A stretch of 64,000 nt of DNA from Alistipes sp. (GTDB lineage Bacteria; Bacteroidota; Bacteroidia; Bacteroidales; Rikenellaceae): the NCBI GenBank assembly GCA_020026395.1, contig JAHHQM010000001.1, forward strand, positions 124,001 through 188,000, written 5' to 3'. Positions 1-7,703 of this stretch are shown one piece after another. The notes beneath the pieces were generated by a model, which saw nothing but the letters and a program-made list of their open reading frames with translations, was not told the origin of the DNA and ran no database searches. A program made the translations under genes and the position numbers. Positions within the stretch are counted from its first letter, which is position 1, and each line of letters opens with the position of its first letter.

Positions 1-37
1 ACAACAATAAGACATCAAAATTTAACGAAAAATCTTT

Positions 38-580
38 ATGAAAAAGTTAATCAAATTAACCCTTGTACTTGTAATGATGCTGGGTTCGACTTCGTTGTTT
101 GCCCAGAAATTCGGCCGTATTGACAGCCAGACGATCATCATGGCCATGCCCGAATTTAAGGAGATGCAGACCAACCTGGAGTCTTTGGATAAGGACTATC
201 GCGAGAATCTGGAGTTGATCGGTGTCGAGTATCAGCAGAAACTTCAGGAGTTCCAGAAGAACTACAACACCTACACCGAGGCTACGCGCAACATCAAACA
301 GAAGGAGTTGGTCGATCTGGAGAACCGTGCGCAGACCATCCAGCAGATGGCACAGCAGGATTTGCAGAAGAAACAGCAGGAGTTGGCTGCCCCGATCTAC
401 GAGAAGGCCAAGAAAGCCATCGATAAGGTTGCTGCCGCAGGTGGTTACACCGCAATTTTCGAGACCGGTACGCTGGCTTACTTCAGCGAGACGGCTTTGA
501 CGGACATCGCTCCCCTGGTAAAGAAGGAGTTGGGCATCACCGATGCACCCGCAAAAGCTGCTGCTCCCGCCGCAAAATAA
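38..580 (+). CDS. OmpH/Skp-family periplasmic chaperone
   Basis: A 180-residue protein with an N-terminal signal peptide (residues 1-22, cleavage expected after the FA of SLFAQK). A long hydrophilic segment follows, rich in Gln, Glu and Lys (about 40-125) and predicted to be coiled coil, then a short C-terminal region with an Ala/Pro-rich tail. Length, signal and coiled-coil layout fit the OmpH/Skp family, which holds unfolded outer-membrane proteins in the periplasm. In Bacteroidetes these genes usually lie in tandem next to bamA; that neighbourhood would be left of the window and is not seen. A strong terminator follows, so this is the last gene of its transcript. Confidence 0.9.
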   Translation: MKKLIKLTLVLVMMLGSTSLFAQKFGRIDSQTIIMAMPEFKEMQTNLESLDKDYRENLELIGVEYQQKLQEFQKNYNTYTEATRNIKQKELVDLENRAQTIQQMAQQDLQKKQQELAAPIYEKAKKAIDKVAAAGGYTAIFETGTLAYFSETALTDIAPLVKKELGITDAPAKAAAPAAK

Positions 581-606
581 ACGGGTCTAATCCTGCTTGA
601 GACAGG

Positions 607-644
607 TGTCGGATCGTTCCCCGTGAACGACCCGACACTTTTTG
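607..644 (+). terminator. Intrinsic terminator after the OmpH gene
   Basis: The arms GTGTCGG-A-TCGTTC (607-620) and GAACGA-C-CCGACAC (625-638) pair around a short loop and are followed by five T. It closes the OmpH transcript before the promoter at 678. Confidence 0.85.
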
Positions 645-677
645 TTTCGGGGGCATCCGCCTTTTGAAAAACTTCAG

Positions 678-685
678 TACCTTTG
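678..685 (+). promoter_or_regulatory. Bacteroidetes -7 box TACCTTTG for the phosphoesterase gene
   Basis: TACCTTTG fits the TAnnTTTG consensus used by the Bacteroidetes primary sigma factor. It lies 15 bp before the ATG at 701. An in-frame TTG at 683 falls inside this box and therefore cannot be the start codon. Confidence 0.7.
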
Positions 686-700
686 TCCCATAAAAACGCG

Positions 701-1201
701 ATGACGATGAAAAAGATAGGAATTATTTCCGATACCCACGGGACGTTCGACGCAACGCTCCGCAATTTCTTGAAGGATGTCGATGAGATCTGGCATGCGG
801 GCGATATCGGGTCGCTGGTGCTGGCCGACGAAATCGCCCGGTTCAAACCCTTGAGAGCCGTATGCGGAAATTGCGACGGAGGCATAACCCGCCGTGTTTA
901 TCCCGAATTCCTGTCGTTCGATTGCGAGGGGGTAGGGGTACTGATGACCCACATCGGCGGTTATCCGCGCCGTTACGATCCGCGTGCCGTCCGTCAGATC
1001 CAGATGCAGCACCCGAGGCTGTTTATTTCGGGACATTCCCACATTCTGAAGGTGATGAACGATCCGGTGTATGACCTCTTGCACATCAATCCCGGGGCGG
1101 CGGGGTGCTTCGGATTCCATCAGGTGCGTACGGCGGTGCGCCTTGTCTTCGAGAACGGTACGATGCGCGATCTGGAGGTGGGCGAGTGGCCACGCGGATA
1201 G
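701..1201 (+). CDS. YfcE/MJ0936-type metallophosphoesterase
   Basis: A protein of about 166 residues of the calcineurin-like phosphoesterase superfamily. The metal-binding motifs appear in order: SDTHG near the N-terminus, HAGDIGS, GNCD, MTHIGG and SGHSH. Members of this small single-domain group hydrolyse phosphodiesters with two divalent metals; the natural substrate here is unknown. I start it at ATG 701, followed by a second in-frame ATG at 707, because the promoter box at 678-685 excludes anything further upstream. It stands alone between a terminator and the promoter of the next gene. Confidence 0.88.
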   Translation: MTMKKIGIISDTHGTFDATLRNFLKDVDEIWHAGDIGSLVLADEIARFKPLRAVCGNCDGGITRRVYPEFLSFDCEGVGVLMTHIGGYPRRYDPRAVRQIQMQHPRLFISGHSHILKVMNDPVYDLLHINPGAAGCFGFHQVRTAVRLVFENGTMRDLEVGEWPRG

Positions 1202-1275
1202 ACCGAAATCGGATGCAATGTGTTAAAAAACACCTTCGACGGAGTTCGGCAATCGGGATTTTACATATATTTTCT

Positions 1276-1283
1276 TACCTTTG
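1276..1283 (+). promoter_or_regulatory. -7 box TACCTTTG for the first MATE gene
   Basis: A perfect TAnnTTTG match 20 bp before ATG 1304. It rules out the longer reading from 1220, which would place the promoter inside the gene. Confidence 0.65.
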
Positions 1284-1303
1284 CCCTCCAATCGAAGCAA
1301 GTT

Positions 1304-2707
1304 ATGTTGAAATTATTCCAATCCTATAAAGAGCAGTACCGCCTCAATCTGAAGTTGGCGCTGCCCGTGATTCTGACTCAACTCGGACAGATCTTCACGC
1401 AATTTGTCGATAACGTGATGGTCGGCCAGTATGGCGGCGACGATCCGACTCCGCTGGCGGCTGCCTCGTTTGGTGGAGTGGTGTTCTTCATCCTGTTCAT
1501 CGGATCGATCGGTGTCGCACTGGGTATGACCCCGCTGATCGGCGAACTTTTCACGCAGAAACGCCACCGCGAATCGGCGCAATTGTTGCAGAACGGTATC
1601 CTGTTCTATACGCTGCTCGGTATTCTGGTGGCGGGCATCCAATACCTGATCATCCCGCTGATGTATCACATGGGACAACCCGTCGAGGTGGTCGATGCCG
1701 CCATTCCCTACTATAAGATGCTGGTCTATAGTCTTCCGTTCATCATGCTGTTCTTCTCCTTCAAGCAATTCCTGGAGGGTGTGGGCAACACGAAGGTCGA
1801 AACCGTCGTGACGATCCTGTCGAACGTCTCGAACTGCTTCTTCAACTGGCTGTTCATTTACGGAAATATGGGATGCCCCGAAATGGGTGTCGAGGGTGCG
1901 GGTCTCGGTACGTTGCTGGCACGTGTGGTATCGCCCGTGCTGGTGATCTCTTACTTCTTGTGGAACAAGACCTTCCGCGCATACCTCAATGAATTTTCGT
2001 GGTCGGATTTTTCGCTTACGACCATCGGCCGCTTGTTGCGTATGGGTATCCCCATTTCGTTCCAGATGTTCCTCGAGGCATCGGCTTTCGTCGGTACGAG
2101 CATCATGATGGGATGGCTCGGTACGCAGGCCATCAGTGCCAATCAGATTGCCGGAACGCTCGGTAACTGCTCGTTTATGATCATCCTGTCGCTGGGTGCC
2201 GCCACAACCATCCGTATTTCGCACGCCTACGGCCGTCGCGATGTCGATGAGGTGGCGCTGGCGGGTAAGGCTTCGTACCATCTGGTACTGATGTGGTGCG
2301 CCATTTGTGCCGTGCTTTACATCTCGTTGCGACACATCATTCCGTTGCTCTTCACGTCGAATGCCGAGGTGATCGCCATCGCATCGGATCTGATGTTCTT
2401 CATCGCCCTGTATCAGCTTTCGGACGGTCTGCAAAATGCTTCGGTGAGCATCCTGCGCGGTTTGCAGGATGTGAAAATCATCATCCCGATCGCCTTCCTG
2501 TCGTACTGGGTGCTGAATCTTCCAGTGGGCTATTTCTTCGGATTTGTGCTGGGTATGGGGCCTTCGGGACTCTTCCTCGGCTTTACGTTCGGCCTTTCGA
2601 CGGCCGCCGTGCTGATGATCCTGCGCATCCGTTGCCGTATGCGAAAACTCCGCGCCCTGCAGGCTGCGGGTGAATTCCTCCCCGAAGAGGCTCGCGAAGG
2701 CCTCTAA
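1304..2707 (+). CDS. MATE-family multidrug/cation efflux transporter
   Basis: A 467-residue inner-membrane protein with about twelve hydrophobic segments. The N-terminal segment LALPVILTQLGQIFTQFVDNVMVGQYG is typical of the MATE fold in the NorM/DinF group (quoted in two halves: LALPVILTQLGQ, FVDNVMVGQYG). Both pseudo-symmetric halves are present, the second beginning near GIPISFQMFLEASAF. The family exports drugs or metabolites using a Na+ or H+ gradient; the substrate cannot be read from the sequence. The start is ATG 1304, downstream of the promoter at 1276. It is not in an operon with its neighbours. A second, more distant MATE gene lies at 29341-30660. Confidence 0.9.
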   Translation: MLKLFQSYKEQYRLNLKLALPVILTQLGQIFTQFVDNVMVGQYGGDDPTPLAAASFGGVVFFILFIGSIGVALGMTPLIGELFTQKRHRESAQLLQNGILFYTLLGILVAGIQYLIIPLMYHMGQPVEVVDAAIPYYKMLVYSLPFIMLFFSFKQFLEGVGNTKVETVVTILSNVSNCFFNWLFIYGNMGCPEMGVEGAGLGTLLARVVSPVLVISYFLWNKTFRAYLNEFSWSDFSLTTIGRLLRMGIPISFQMFLEASAFVGTSIMMGWLGTQAISANQIAGTLGNCSFMIILSLGAATTIRISHAYGRRDVDEVALAGKASYHLVLMWCAICAVLYISLRHIIPLLFTSNAEVIAIASDLMFFIALYQLSDGLQNASVSILRGLQDVKIIIPIAFLSYWVLNLPVGYFFGFVLGMGPSGLFLGFTFGLSTAAVLMILRIRCRMRKLRALQAAGEFLPEEAREGL

Positions 2708-2787
2708 ACGCCTTCCGAAGGAAAACCCGCCTGACGGAAAAATTGAAGTTCGCTGAGTTCGGATCGGCGAAATTTCAGATTTTTTCA

Positions 2788-2795
2788 TATCTTTA
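2788..2795 (+). promoter_or_regulatory. Probable -7 box TATCTTTA
   Basis: Seven of eight bases of TAnnTTTG, 18 bp before ATG 2814, in an AT-rich stretch. It would drive the ricT-like, gldH-like and trmB genes. Confidence 0.5.
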
Positions 2796-2813
2796 CACAA
2801 ATTATACCCGAAT

Positions 2814-4466
2814 ATGGATCAGGAAAAACAAAATAAACCCCACTTTACACCCGAAGTCGGCCGCGGATGCGGTTTCTGCAATTGCGGCTCCGAGTGTCAG
2901 TGCCATGCAGCCGACGGCTGTTTCAAACTTCACGAAACACCCTGGCTCGACGAATACCCCGCCAACAACCCGTCGGAGATCGTCGAAGTCCGTTTTAAAA
3001 ATACACGTCGTTCATTCTACCAAAACGCCTCGAATCTCCCGCTGAAAACGGGCGATATCGTCGCTGTGGAGGCTTCGCCGGGTCACGACATCGGCGTGGT
3101 ATCCCTGACGGGCGATTTGGTGGCGCGTCAGATGCGCCGCACGGGATTCAACCCCTACAACGGCGAATTCAAGAAGATCTATCGCAAGGCCAAACCCTAC
3201 GACATCGAACGCTGGCAGGAGGCCATCGCTCTGGAACACGAGACGATGATCGCCGCACGTCAGATTGCCGCCGATATGGGTCTGAACATGAAGATCGGCG
3301 ATGTGGAATATCAGGGCGATAAGATCAAGGCGATTTTCTACTATATTGCCGACGAACGCGTCGATTTCCGCGAACTGATCAAGGTCTTTGCAGAGCGTTT
3401 CCACATCCGCATCGAGATGAAGCAGATCGGTGCACGTCAGGAGGCGGGTCGCATCGGCGGTCTGGGCGCTTGCGGACGTGAGTTGTGCTGTGCATCGTGG
3501 ATCTCGAGCTTCTCGAGCGTCACGACGGGTGCGGCACGTGCCCAGGAGTTGTCGCTCAACCCCCAGAAACTGGCAGGTCAGTGCTCGAAACTCAAGTGCT
3601 GCATGATGTACGAATACGACACCTATGTTGATGCCCGCAAGGAGTTCCCGCGCCTGAAAGAACCGCTCCAGACGCTGGACGGCGAGTTCTATCTGGTCAA
3701 GAGCGATATTTTGGCCGGAACGATGACCTTCTCGTCGTCGAAGGAGACGATGTCGAACGTGACGACCCTTCCGGTCGATCGCGTCAAGGAGATCATTGCG
3801 CTGAACCGTCAGGGCAAGAAGGTCGAGCAGTTGATGCGTATGCAGGATATGCCCGATACGGAGGAGGAACCCGCCTACACGTCGGGTTCGGACGAGGACA
3901 GCATCACCCGTTTCGATCAGACGGAACGCCGTAAGAAGAACCGCAAGAACCGCCAGAAGTCGCGCGACAAGGGCGATAAGGGTGGCGAACAGCGTCCCGC
4001 AAAGGAGGGCGAACCGAAACCCGAAGCCAAGGGCGGCGAACCGCGCGAAGGCAAGAACCGCCGTCAGAACCGACCGCAGAAGGGTGCGCAGCGACCGAAT
4101 CAGCCCGCACCGCAGGATCGTCCCGCAGAGGCTAAAGAGAATAAGGAGGTGCAGAATCCGTCGGAAGGTGCAAAACCCGAAAACGGCAACAATAATAACA
4201 ACCGCCGTCAGCGTCAGCGTCCCCGTGGCGAGCAAAAGGGTGGAGAACAGCGCGAGCAGAAACCCAACCGCGAGCCGCGCGAGAATCGTGAACCGCGCGA
4301 GAATCGTGAGCCTCGTGAGCCGAAGGAGAACCGTGAACCCCGCGAGAATCGCGAGTCGAGAGAACCTCGAGAGAACCGTGAGAATCGCGATCAGCGTTCC
4401 CGCCGTCAGAATCCGCGCCACAACCAGCCGCGTCCCGTTGCACCCAAATCCGAAAAACAGGAGTAA
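2814..4466 (+). CDS. PSP1/RicT (YaaT)-like protein with disordered Arg-rich tail
   Basis: A 550-residue protein. Residues 1-40 hold a cysteine cluster (C19, C22, C24, C28, C30, C36). The PSP1 core covers about 50-300 and includes the two conserved cysteine motifs CGRELCC (220-226) and CSKLKCC (257-263), which in Bacillus RicT bind an iron-sulfur cluster of the complex that matures RNase Y activity. From about residue 370 the protein is low complexity: Lys/Gly/Glu-rich, then repeated ENREPR units near the C-terminus. The tail suggests RNA contact, but that is inference. It is followed after 5 nt by the gldH-like gene and then trmB, the usual Bacteroidetes neighbourhood. What it does in Bacteroidetes is not established. 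Confidence 0.85.
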   Translation: MDQEKQNKPHFTPEVGRGCGFCNCGSECQCHAADGCFKLHETPWLDEYPANNPSEIVEVRFKNTRRSFYQNASNLPLKTGDIVAVEASPGHDIGVVSLTGDLVARQMRRTGFNPYNGEFKKIYRKAKPYDIERWQEAIALEHETMIAARQIAADMGLNMKIGDVEYQGDKIKAIFYYIADERVDFRELIKVFAERFHIRIEMKQIGARQEAGRIGGLGACGRELCCASWISSFSSVTTGAARAQELSLNPQKLAGQCSKLKCCMMYEYDTYVDARKEFPRLKEPLQTLDGEFYLVKSDILAGTMTFSSSKETMSNVTTLPVDRVKEIIALNRQGKKVEQLMRMQDMPDTEEEPAYTSGSDEDSITRFDQTERRKKNRKNRQKSRDKGDKGGEQRPAKEGEPKPEAKGGEPREGKNRRQNRPQKGAQRPNQPAPQDRPAEAKENKEVQNPSEGAKPENGNNNNNRRQRQRPRGEQKGGEQREQKPNREPRENREPRENREPREPKENREPRENRESREPRENRENRDQRSRRQNPRHNQPRPVAPKSEKQE

Positions 4467-4471
4467 AAGGC

Positions 4472-4909
4472 GTGAAGCGATTGACCGATATTGCTTTGGG
4501 CGCCCTGTTGGTGGCTTTGACGGGCGGATGCACCGCACCGCATTACTCGGTGGCGGTGGATCTCGAGGATGCCGTGTGGCGTGATACGGTGCTACTGCCG
4601 ATCGAGAATGTCGATACGATGACGGGAAGAACCCTACGTTTGTTTTTCCGTTGCGAGGCCGATTTTCGGGAGGATTCCCTCCAGACGACCATTGCCGTCA
4701 CAACGCCCGATTCGTTGCGCTACGAAGAGCCGTTCATGCTCCGCTTCCGTCAGGAGGAGTCGCCCGCCGCACTTCAGCGGGAGATTGTCGTGCGCTACCG
4801 CAGCCACGTGGTCTTCGACCGCAGGGGTACCTATCGGTTGGAAGTGGTGCCGCAGCATGAGGTCGAGGGTATCGAGGCCATTGGCATAAATATTATAAAA
4901 AGCGAATAA
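4472..4909 (+). CDS. gldH: GldH-like lipoprotein
   Basis: A 145-residue lipoprotein with signal peptide and lipobox ending at C20 (ALTGGC). The body is a small beta-rich domain with the C-terminal pattern VEGIEAIGINI, which recalls the end of GldH, a lipoprotein that supports gliding and the type IX secretion machinery in Flavobacterium. GldH homologues also exist in non-gliding Bacteroidales, where their role is unclear. Support comes mainly from position (5 nt after the PSP1 gene and 9 nt before trmB) and from size; overall similarity looks weak. The alternative is an unrelated small lipoprotein. Confidence 0.6.
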   Translation: MKRLTDIALGALLVALTGGCTAPHYSVAVDLEDAVWRDTVLLPIENVDTMTGRTLRLFFRCEADFREDSLQTTIAVTTPDSLRYEEPFMLRFRQEESPAALQREIVVRYRSHVVFDRRGTYRLEVVPQHEVEGIEAIGINIIKSE

Positions 4910-4918
4910 TTAGAAATT

Positions 4919-5677
4919 ATGGGTAAAGATAAACTCCGCAGATTCCGTGAAAATGAAACCTTCGCGTGCTTTCTGCAACCCGACTTCGACACGGTGTTCC
5001 GCACGGATCACCCCATTAAAGGCAATTGGAATCGGGACTTTTTTCACAACGACAACCCCATCGTGCTGGAGTTGGGATGTGGTAAGGGCGAATATACGGT
5101 AGCCCTGGCCGAGCGCGATCCCAACCGCAACTACATCGGCATCGACATCAAGGGTGCACGTATGTGGCGTGGTGCGAAGACCGCCACGGAGCAGCAGATG
5201 ACGAATGTCGGTTTCCTGCGTACGCGCATCGAGTTCATCAATGCGCTGTTTGCCGAAGGGGAGGTTGCCGAGATCTGGATCACGTTCCCCGATCCCCAGC
5301 TCAAGACGCGTCGTGCGGGCAAACGCCTTACGTCGCCCCTGTTCCTGGAGCGTTACGCGAAGTTCCTTGCGAAGGACGGATTTATCAACCTCAAGACCGA
5401 CTCGAAACACCTCTACGCCTATACGAATGCCGTCATCGAGCATTACGGCCTGCCGTGCGAGGTGTCGAATCCCGACATCTATACTTCGGGATTTGCCGAC
5501 GAGAAACTCTCGGTGAAAACCGCCTATGAAACCCGTTTCCTGCAAATGGGACTGCCGATCACCTATACCCGTTTCGGATTGGGCGACCGTATGGAGTTCC
5601 CCTGGTTCGACTGGGAGGGCGACGAAAAGCTGAAAGCCGAAAAGGACAACGAAGAGGAGCGCACAAGAGCTTTCTAA
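4919..5677 (+). CDS. trmB: tRNA (guanine-N7-)-methyltransferase
   Basis: A 252-residue Rossmann-fold methyltransferase. The SAM-binding motif ELGCGKGEYT lies near residue 52, followed by GIDIKGARMWRGAK, and the family signature ITFPDPQLKTRR (motif IV region) and RLTSPLFLERYAKFL are all present. TrmB makes m7G46 in the variable loop of tRNAs. The length is normal for Bacteroidetes. It is the last gene of the transcript that begins at the PSP1-like gene and is closed by a bidirectional terminator. Confidence 0.95.
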   Translation: MGKDKLRRFRENETFACFLQPDFDTVFRTDHPIKGNWNRDFFHNDNPIVLELGCGKGEYTVALAERDPNRNYIGIDIKGARMWRGAKTATEQQMTNVGFLRTRIEFINALFAEGEVAEIWITFPDPQLKTRRAGKRLTSPLFLERYAKFLAKDGFINLKTDSKHLYAYTNAVIEHYGLPCEVSNPDIYTSGFADEKLSVKTAYETRFLQMGLPITYTRFGLGDRMEFPWFDWEGDEKLKAEKDNEEERTRAF

Positions 5678-5689
5678 GCGTTTGTTTTA

Positions 5690-5731
5690 ACAATAAAAAC
5701 CCCGTCACAATTTCTTGTGACGGGGTTTTTT
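5690..5731. terminator. Bidirectional terminator between trmB and the lipoprotein operon
   Basis: CCCCGTCACAA (5700-5710) and TTGTGACGGGG (5715-5725) form a perfect 11-bp stem with a 4-nt loop, followed by TTTTTT on the plus strand and by an A-rich run on the other side that is U-rich when read on the minus strand. It serves two convergent transcripts. Confidence 0.92.
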
Positions 5732-5786
5732 GTACTGAATTTTTCAGTGGGGTAAGAACCTTAATCGTTCTTATCCCTCCGAAAGT

Positions 5787-7688
5787 TTAAAAGAGGAGCT
5801 TCGAAGCACGGTCGAATGCCGCTTGGGGACGAGTCTTTACGCGGATCGAAGGTGCCTGATGTTCTTCTTCAGGCATAATTTGCACCATGTTTTGGAACGC
5901 AGGCTGCGTGACGGGAGCCAATTCCTCAAAAGGAGCAGAAGTCTCTTTCTTCAGATCCAGAAGGATACGGGACAGTTTGCCGTCGATGCCGGCTTCGTCG
6001 AATGCACAACCGAACAGCGTGCAGACGTTCCATCCGTCAACCCAGAACTGCGAGATGGCGCGGTTGAGCTGACCACCCTGCAAGATTGCATTCTTGGTGG
6101 TCACATCGGGATAGATTTCCGGATTGGTCATATCGCCCTTACCCAGAGCGATCACCCAGCTGGAGGCAAATTGATTGGGATTGGCTTTGACCTGTACCAA
6201 TACTTTGCCTTGAGCCTTGGCAAACTGCTGGGGATCTTTCTCGTGGAGCATGTCACCGTCGAAATAGCGGTAAACCATATTCAATTCGGCATCCGAAATG
6301 TCGTAGGATGCGGTCTTGAAACGCTCTTTGTAAATCGCTCCGGCGGGATTGCCCTGAGGATCCATCGCATAGACATAAGCGTAGTAGGCCTTGTCGGGTT
6401 CGAGACCGTCCCACGGATCGACCTGAGCACCTACAAAGGTTACGGCTTCGACGACTTCCTCGATGGTTTTACCCTTGTTTTGAGCCACTTGATCCAGCGT
6501 CTCCTTTACGGTGATGGGCATTGCACTGTCGCCCTGCCATTTGCCGACCTCTTCGACACCCAACCAATAGCGGATACCCGAATCGGAAGGAGTAACCTTG
6601 ACATCAACGGAAGTGGCACGCAACTTCTCGAATTCGATCTTGAAGGTGCAATCCTCGGGTTTGCCGGGAGCCAACGTATGGAAGGGTTTCACTCCGGCCG
6701 TACCGTATGCTTTACCCTCTTTGTTGATACCTACGGCAAAGAAGACCATGTCGGTATCGCTGGGGAGGTTTTGTACCGTGTCGCTACTGTCTCCGTACTC
6801 CAGCAAACCTTCCATGACAACCTCTAAGGGCATGTCGGGATGCTGTGCCAGGAACGTATTGATGATGTTCTCGACAAGTGCACCTGCATCGTTGTTGTAT
6901 TCGGCAAAAGCCGATGCGGCGGCAATATCGTAGTAGTAGGGCATGGTCTTGTCGCTGGGCGAAACATGCAAAACCACCGACGACGAAGTCAGATCGGTCA
7001 GCGACAAATCGAACGTCAGCTCGGGTTCGGGTTCCGGCTCGGCTTTCAGACATACGGCCAGCGTCGTCTGTTTTTCCTTGCCGTCTTTACCCGAATAGAG
7101 GATCGTAATGTTGCCTTCCGGTTCGAAATCTGCGACATCCTTTGCGGGAGCGGTTACCGTGAGTTCCTTCTGCGTGCAGTCGGCACTCCAACCTTGGGGC
7201 TGGTTTACGGCGATCGACTCCACATGCTCGGCTTTTACAGTCCAAGTCTGGGTCTCTCCGGCCTGGAATTCGGCTTTCTGGGGGGCATTCTCGATGGTGA
7301 GCGATGCCTCCTCTACGGGAGCCGGTTCTTTTTTCAGGCATACGGCGAGCGACTTGCTCTGCTTCTTGCCGTCCTGACCCGAATAGGTGATCGTTACGTT
7401 ACCTTCCTCGTCGAATGCGGTTGCATCCTTTGCGGGAGCGGTTACCGTGAGTTCCTTCTGCGTGCAGTCTGCACTCCAGCCTTGGGGACAGGTCACCGAA
7501 AGTGAAACCACATTTTCGGATTTGAGCGTCCAGACTTGTGTGGCGCCCATTTCAAATTCGGCCTTTGCGGGCGCATTCTCGATCGAAAGTGTGGCGGGTG
7601 CGGGGGTTACGTCGTCGTCATCGCTGCAGCCCCCAAACGCCACAATGCAAATCACTGCCAGCAGCCAACTTTTCCAAATGTTTTTCAT
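5787..7688 (-). CDS. Surface lipoprotein with two BACON/Ig-like repeats
   Basis: A 633-residue lipoprotein. The signal peptide ends at C21 (AFGGC) and is followed by SDDDD, the acidic export signal that sends Bacteroidetes lipoproteins to the cell surface. Residues 33-119 and 129-215 are two closely similar modules sharing GWSADCTQKELTVTAPAKD, each beginning with SIENAP or TIENAP; they resemble BACON-type Ig-like domains. The remainder has Fn3-like and unassigned regions (Fn3-like near 225-330 and 345-460) and no recognised catalytic motif. I use ATG 7688, because the in-frame codons upstream lie in the 15-bp gap to the previous gene. It is downstream of and probably co-transcribed with the gene at 7704-9716. 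Adhesion or glycan binding is a guess. Confidence 0.75.
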   Translation of the reverse strand: MKNIWKSWLLAVICIVAFGGCSDDDDVTPAPATLSIENAPAKAEFEMGATQVWTLKSENVVSLSVTCPQGWSADCTQKELTVTAPAKDATAFDEEGNVTITYSGQDGKKQSKSLAVCLKKEPAPVEEASLTIENAPQKAEFQAGETQTWTVKAEHVESIAVNQPQGWSADCTQKELTVTAPAKDVADFEPEGNITILYSGKDGKEKQTTLAVCLKAEPEPEPELTFDLSLTDLTSSSVVLHVSPSDKTMPYYYDIAAASAFAEYNNDAGALVENIINTFLAQHPDMPLEVVMEGLLEYGDSSDTVQNLPSDTDMVFFAVGINKEGKAYGTAGVKPFHTLAPGKPEDCTFKIEFEKLRATSVDVKVTPSDSGIRYWLGVEEVGKWQGDSAMPITVKETLDQVAQNKGKTIEEVVEAVTFVGAQVDPWDGLEPDKAYYAYVYAMDPQGNPAGAIYKERFKTASYDISDAELNMVYRYFDGDMLHEKDPQQFAKAQGKVLVQVKANPNQFASSWVIALGKGDMTNPEIYPDVTTKNAILQGGQLNRAISQFWVDGWNVCTLFGCAFDEAGIDGKLSRILLDLKKETSAPFEELAPVTQPAFQNMVQIMPEEEHQAPSIRVKTRPQAAFDRASKLLF

Positions 7689-7703
7689 GAGAATTGGTGA
7701 CAA

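Noticed and set aside
683..700. TTG start for the phosphoesterase gene
   Set aside because: The TTG is part of the -7 promoter box TACCTTTG, so it is upstream of the transcription start.
1313..2800. Long minus-strand ORF opposite the MATE gene
   Set aside because: Its composition (many Arg, His, Gln) is that of antisense frames of a GC-rich gene, and the plus strand encodes a clear transporter.
4255..4390. Short tandem repeats considered as a possible repeat array
   Set aside because: They are in frame and encode the ENREPR tail of the RicT-like protein; no spacers as in CRISPR.
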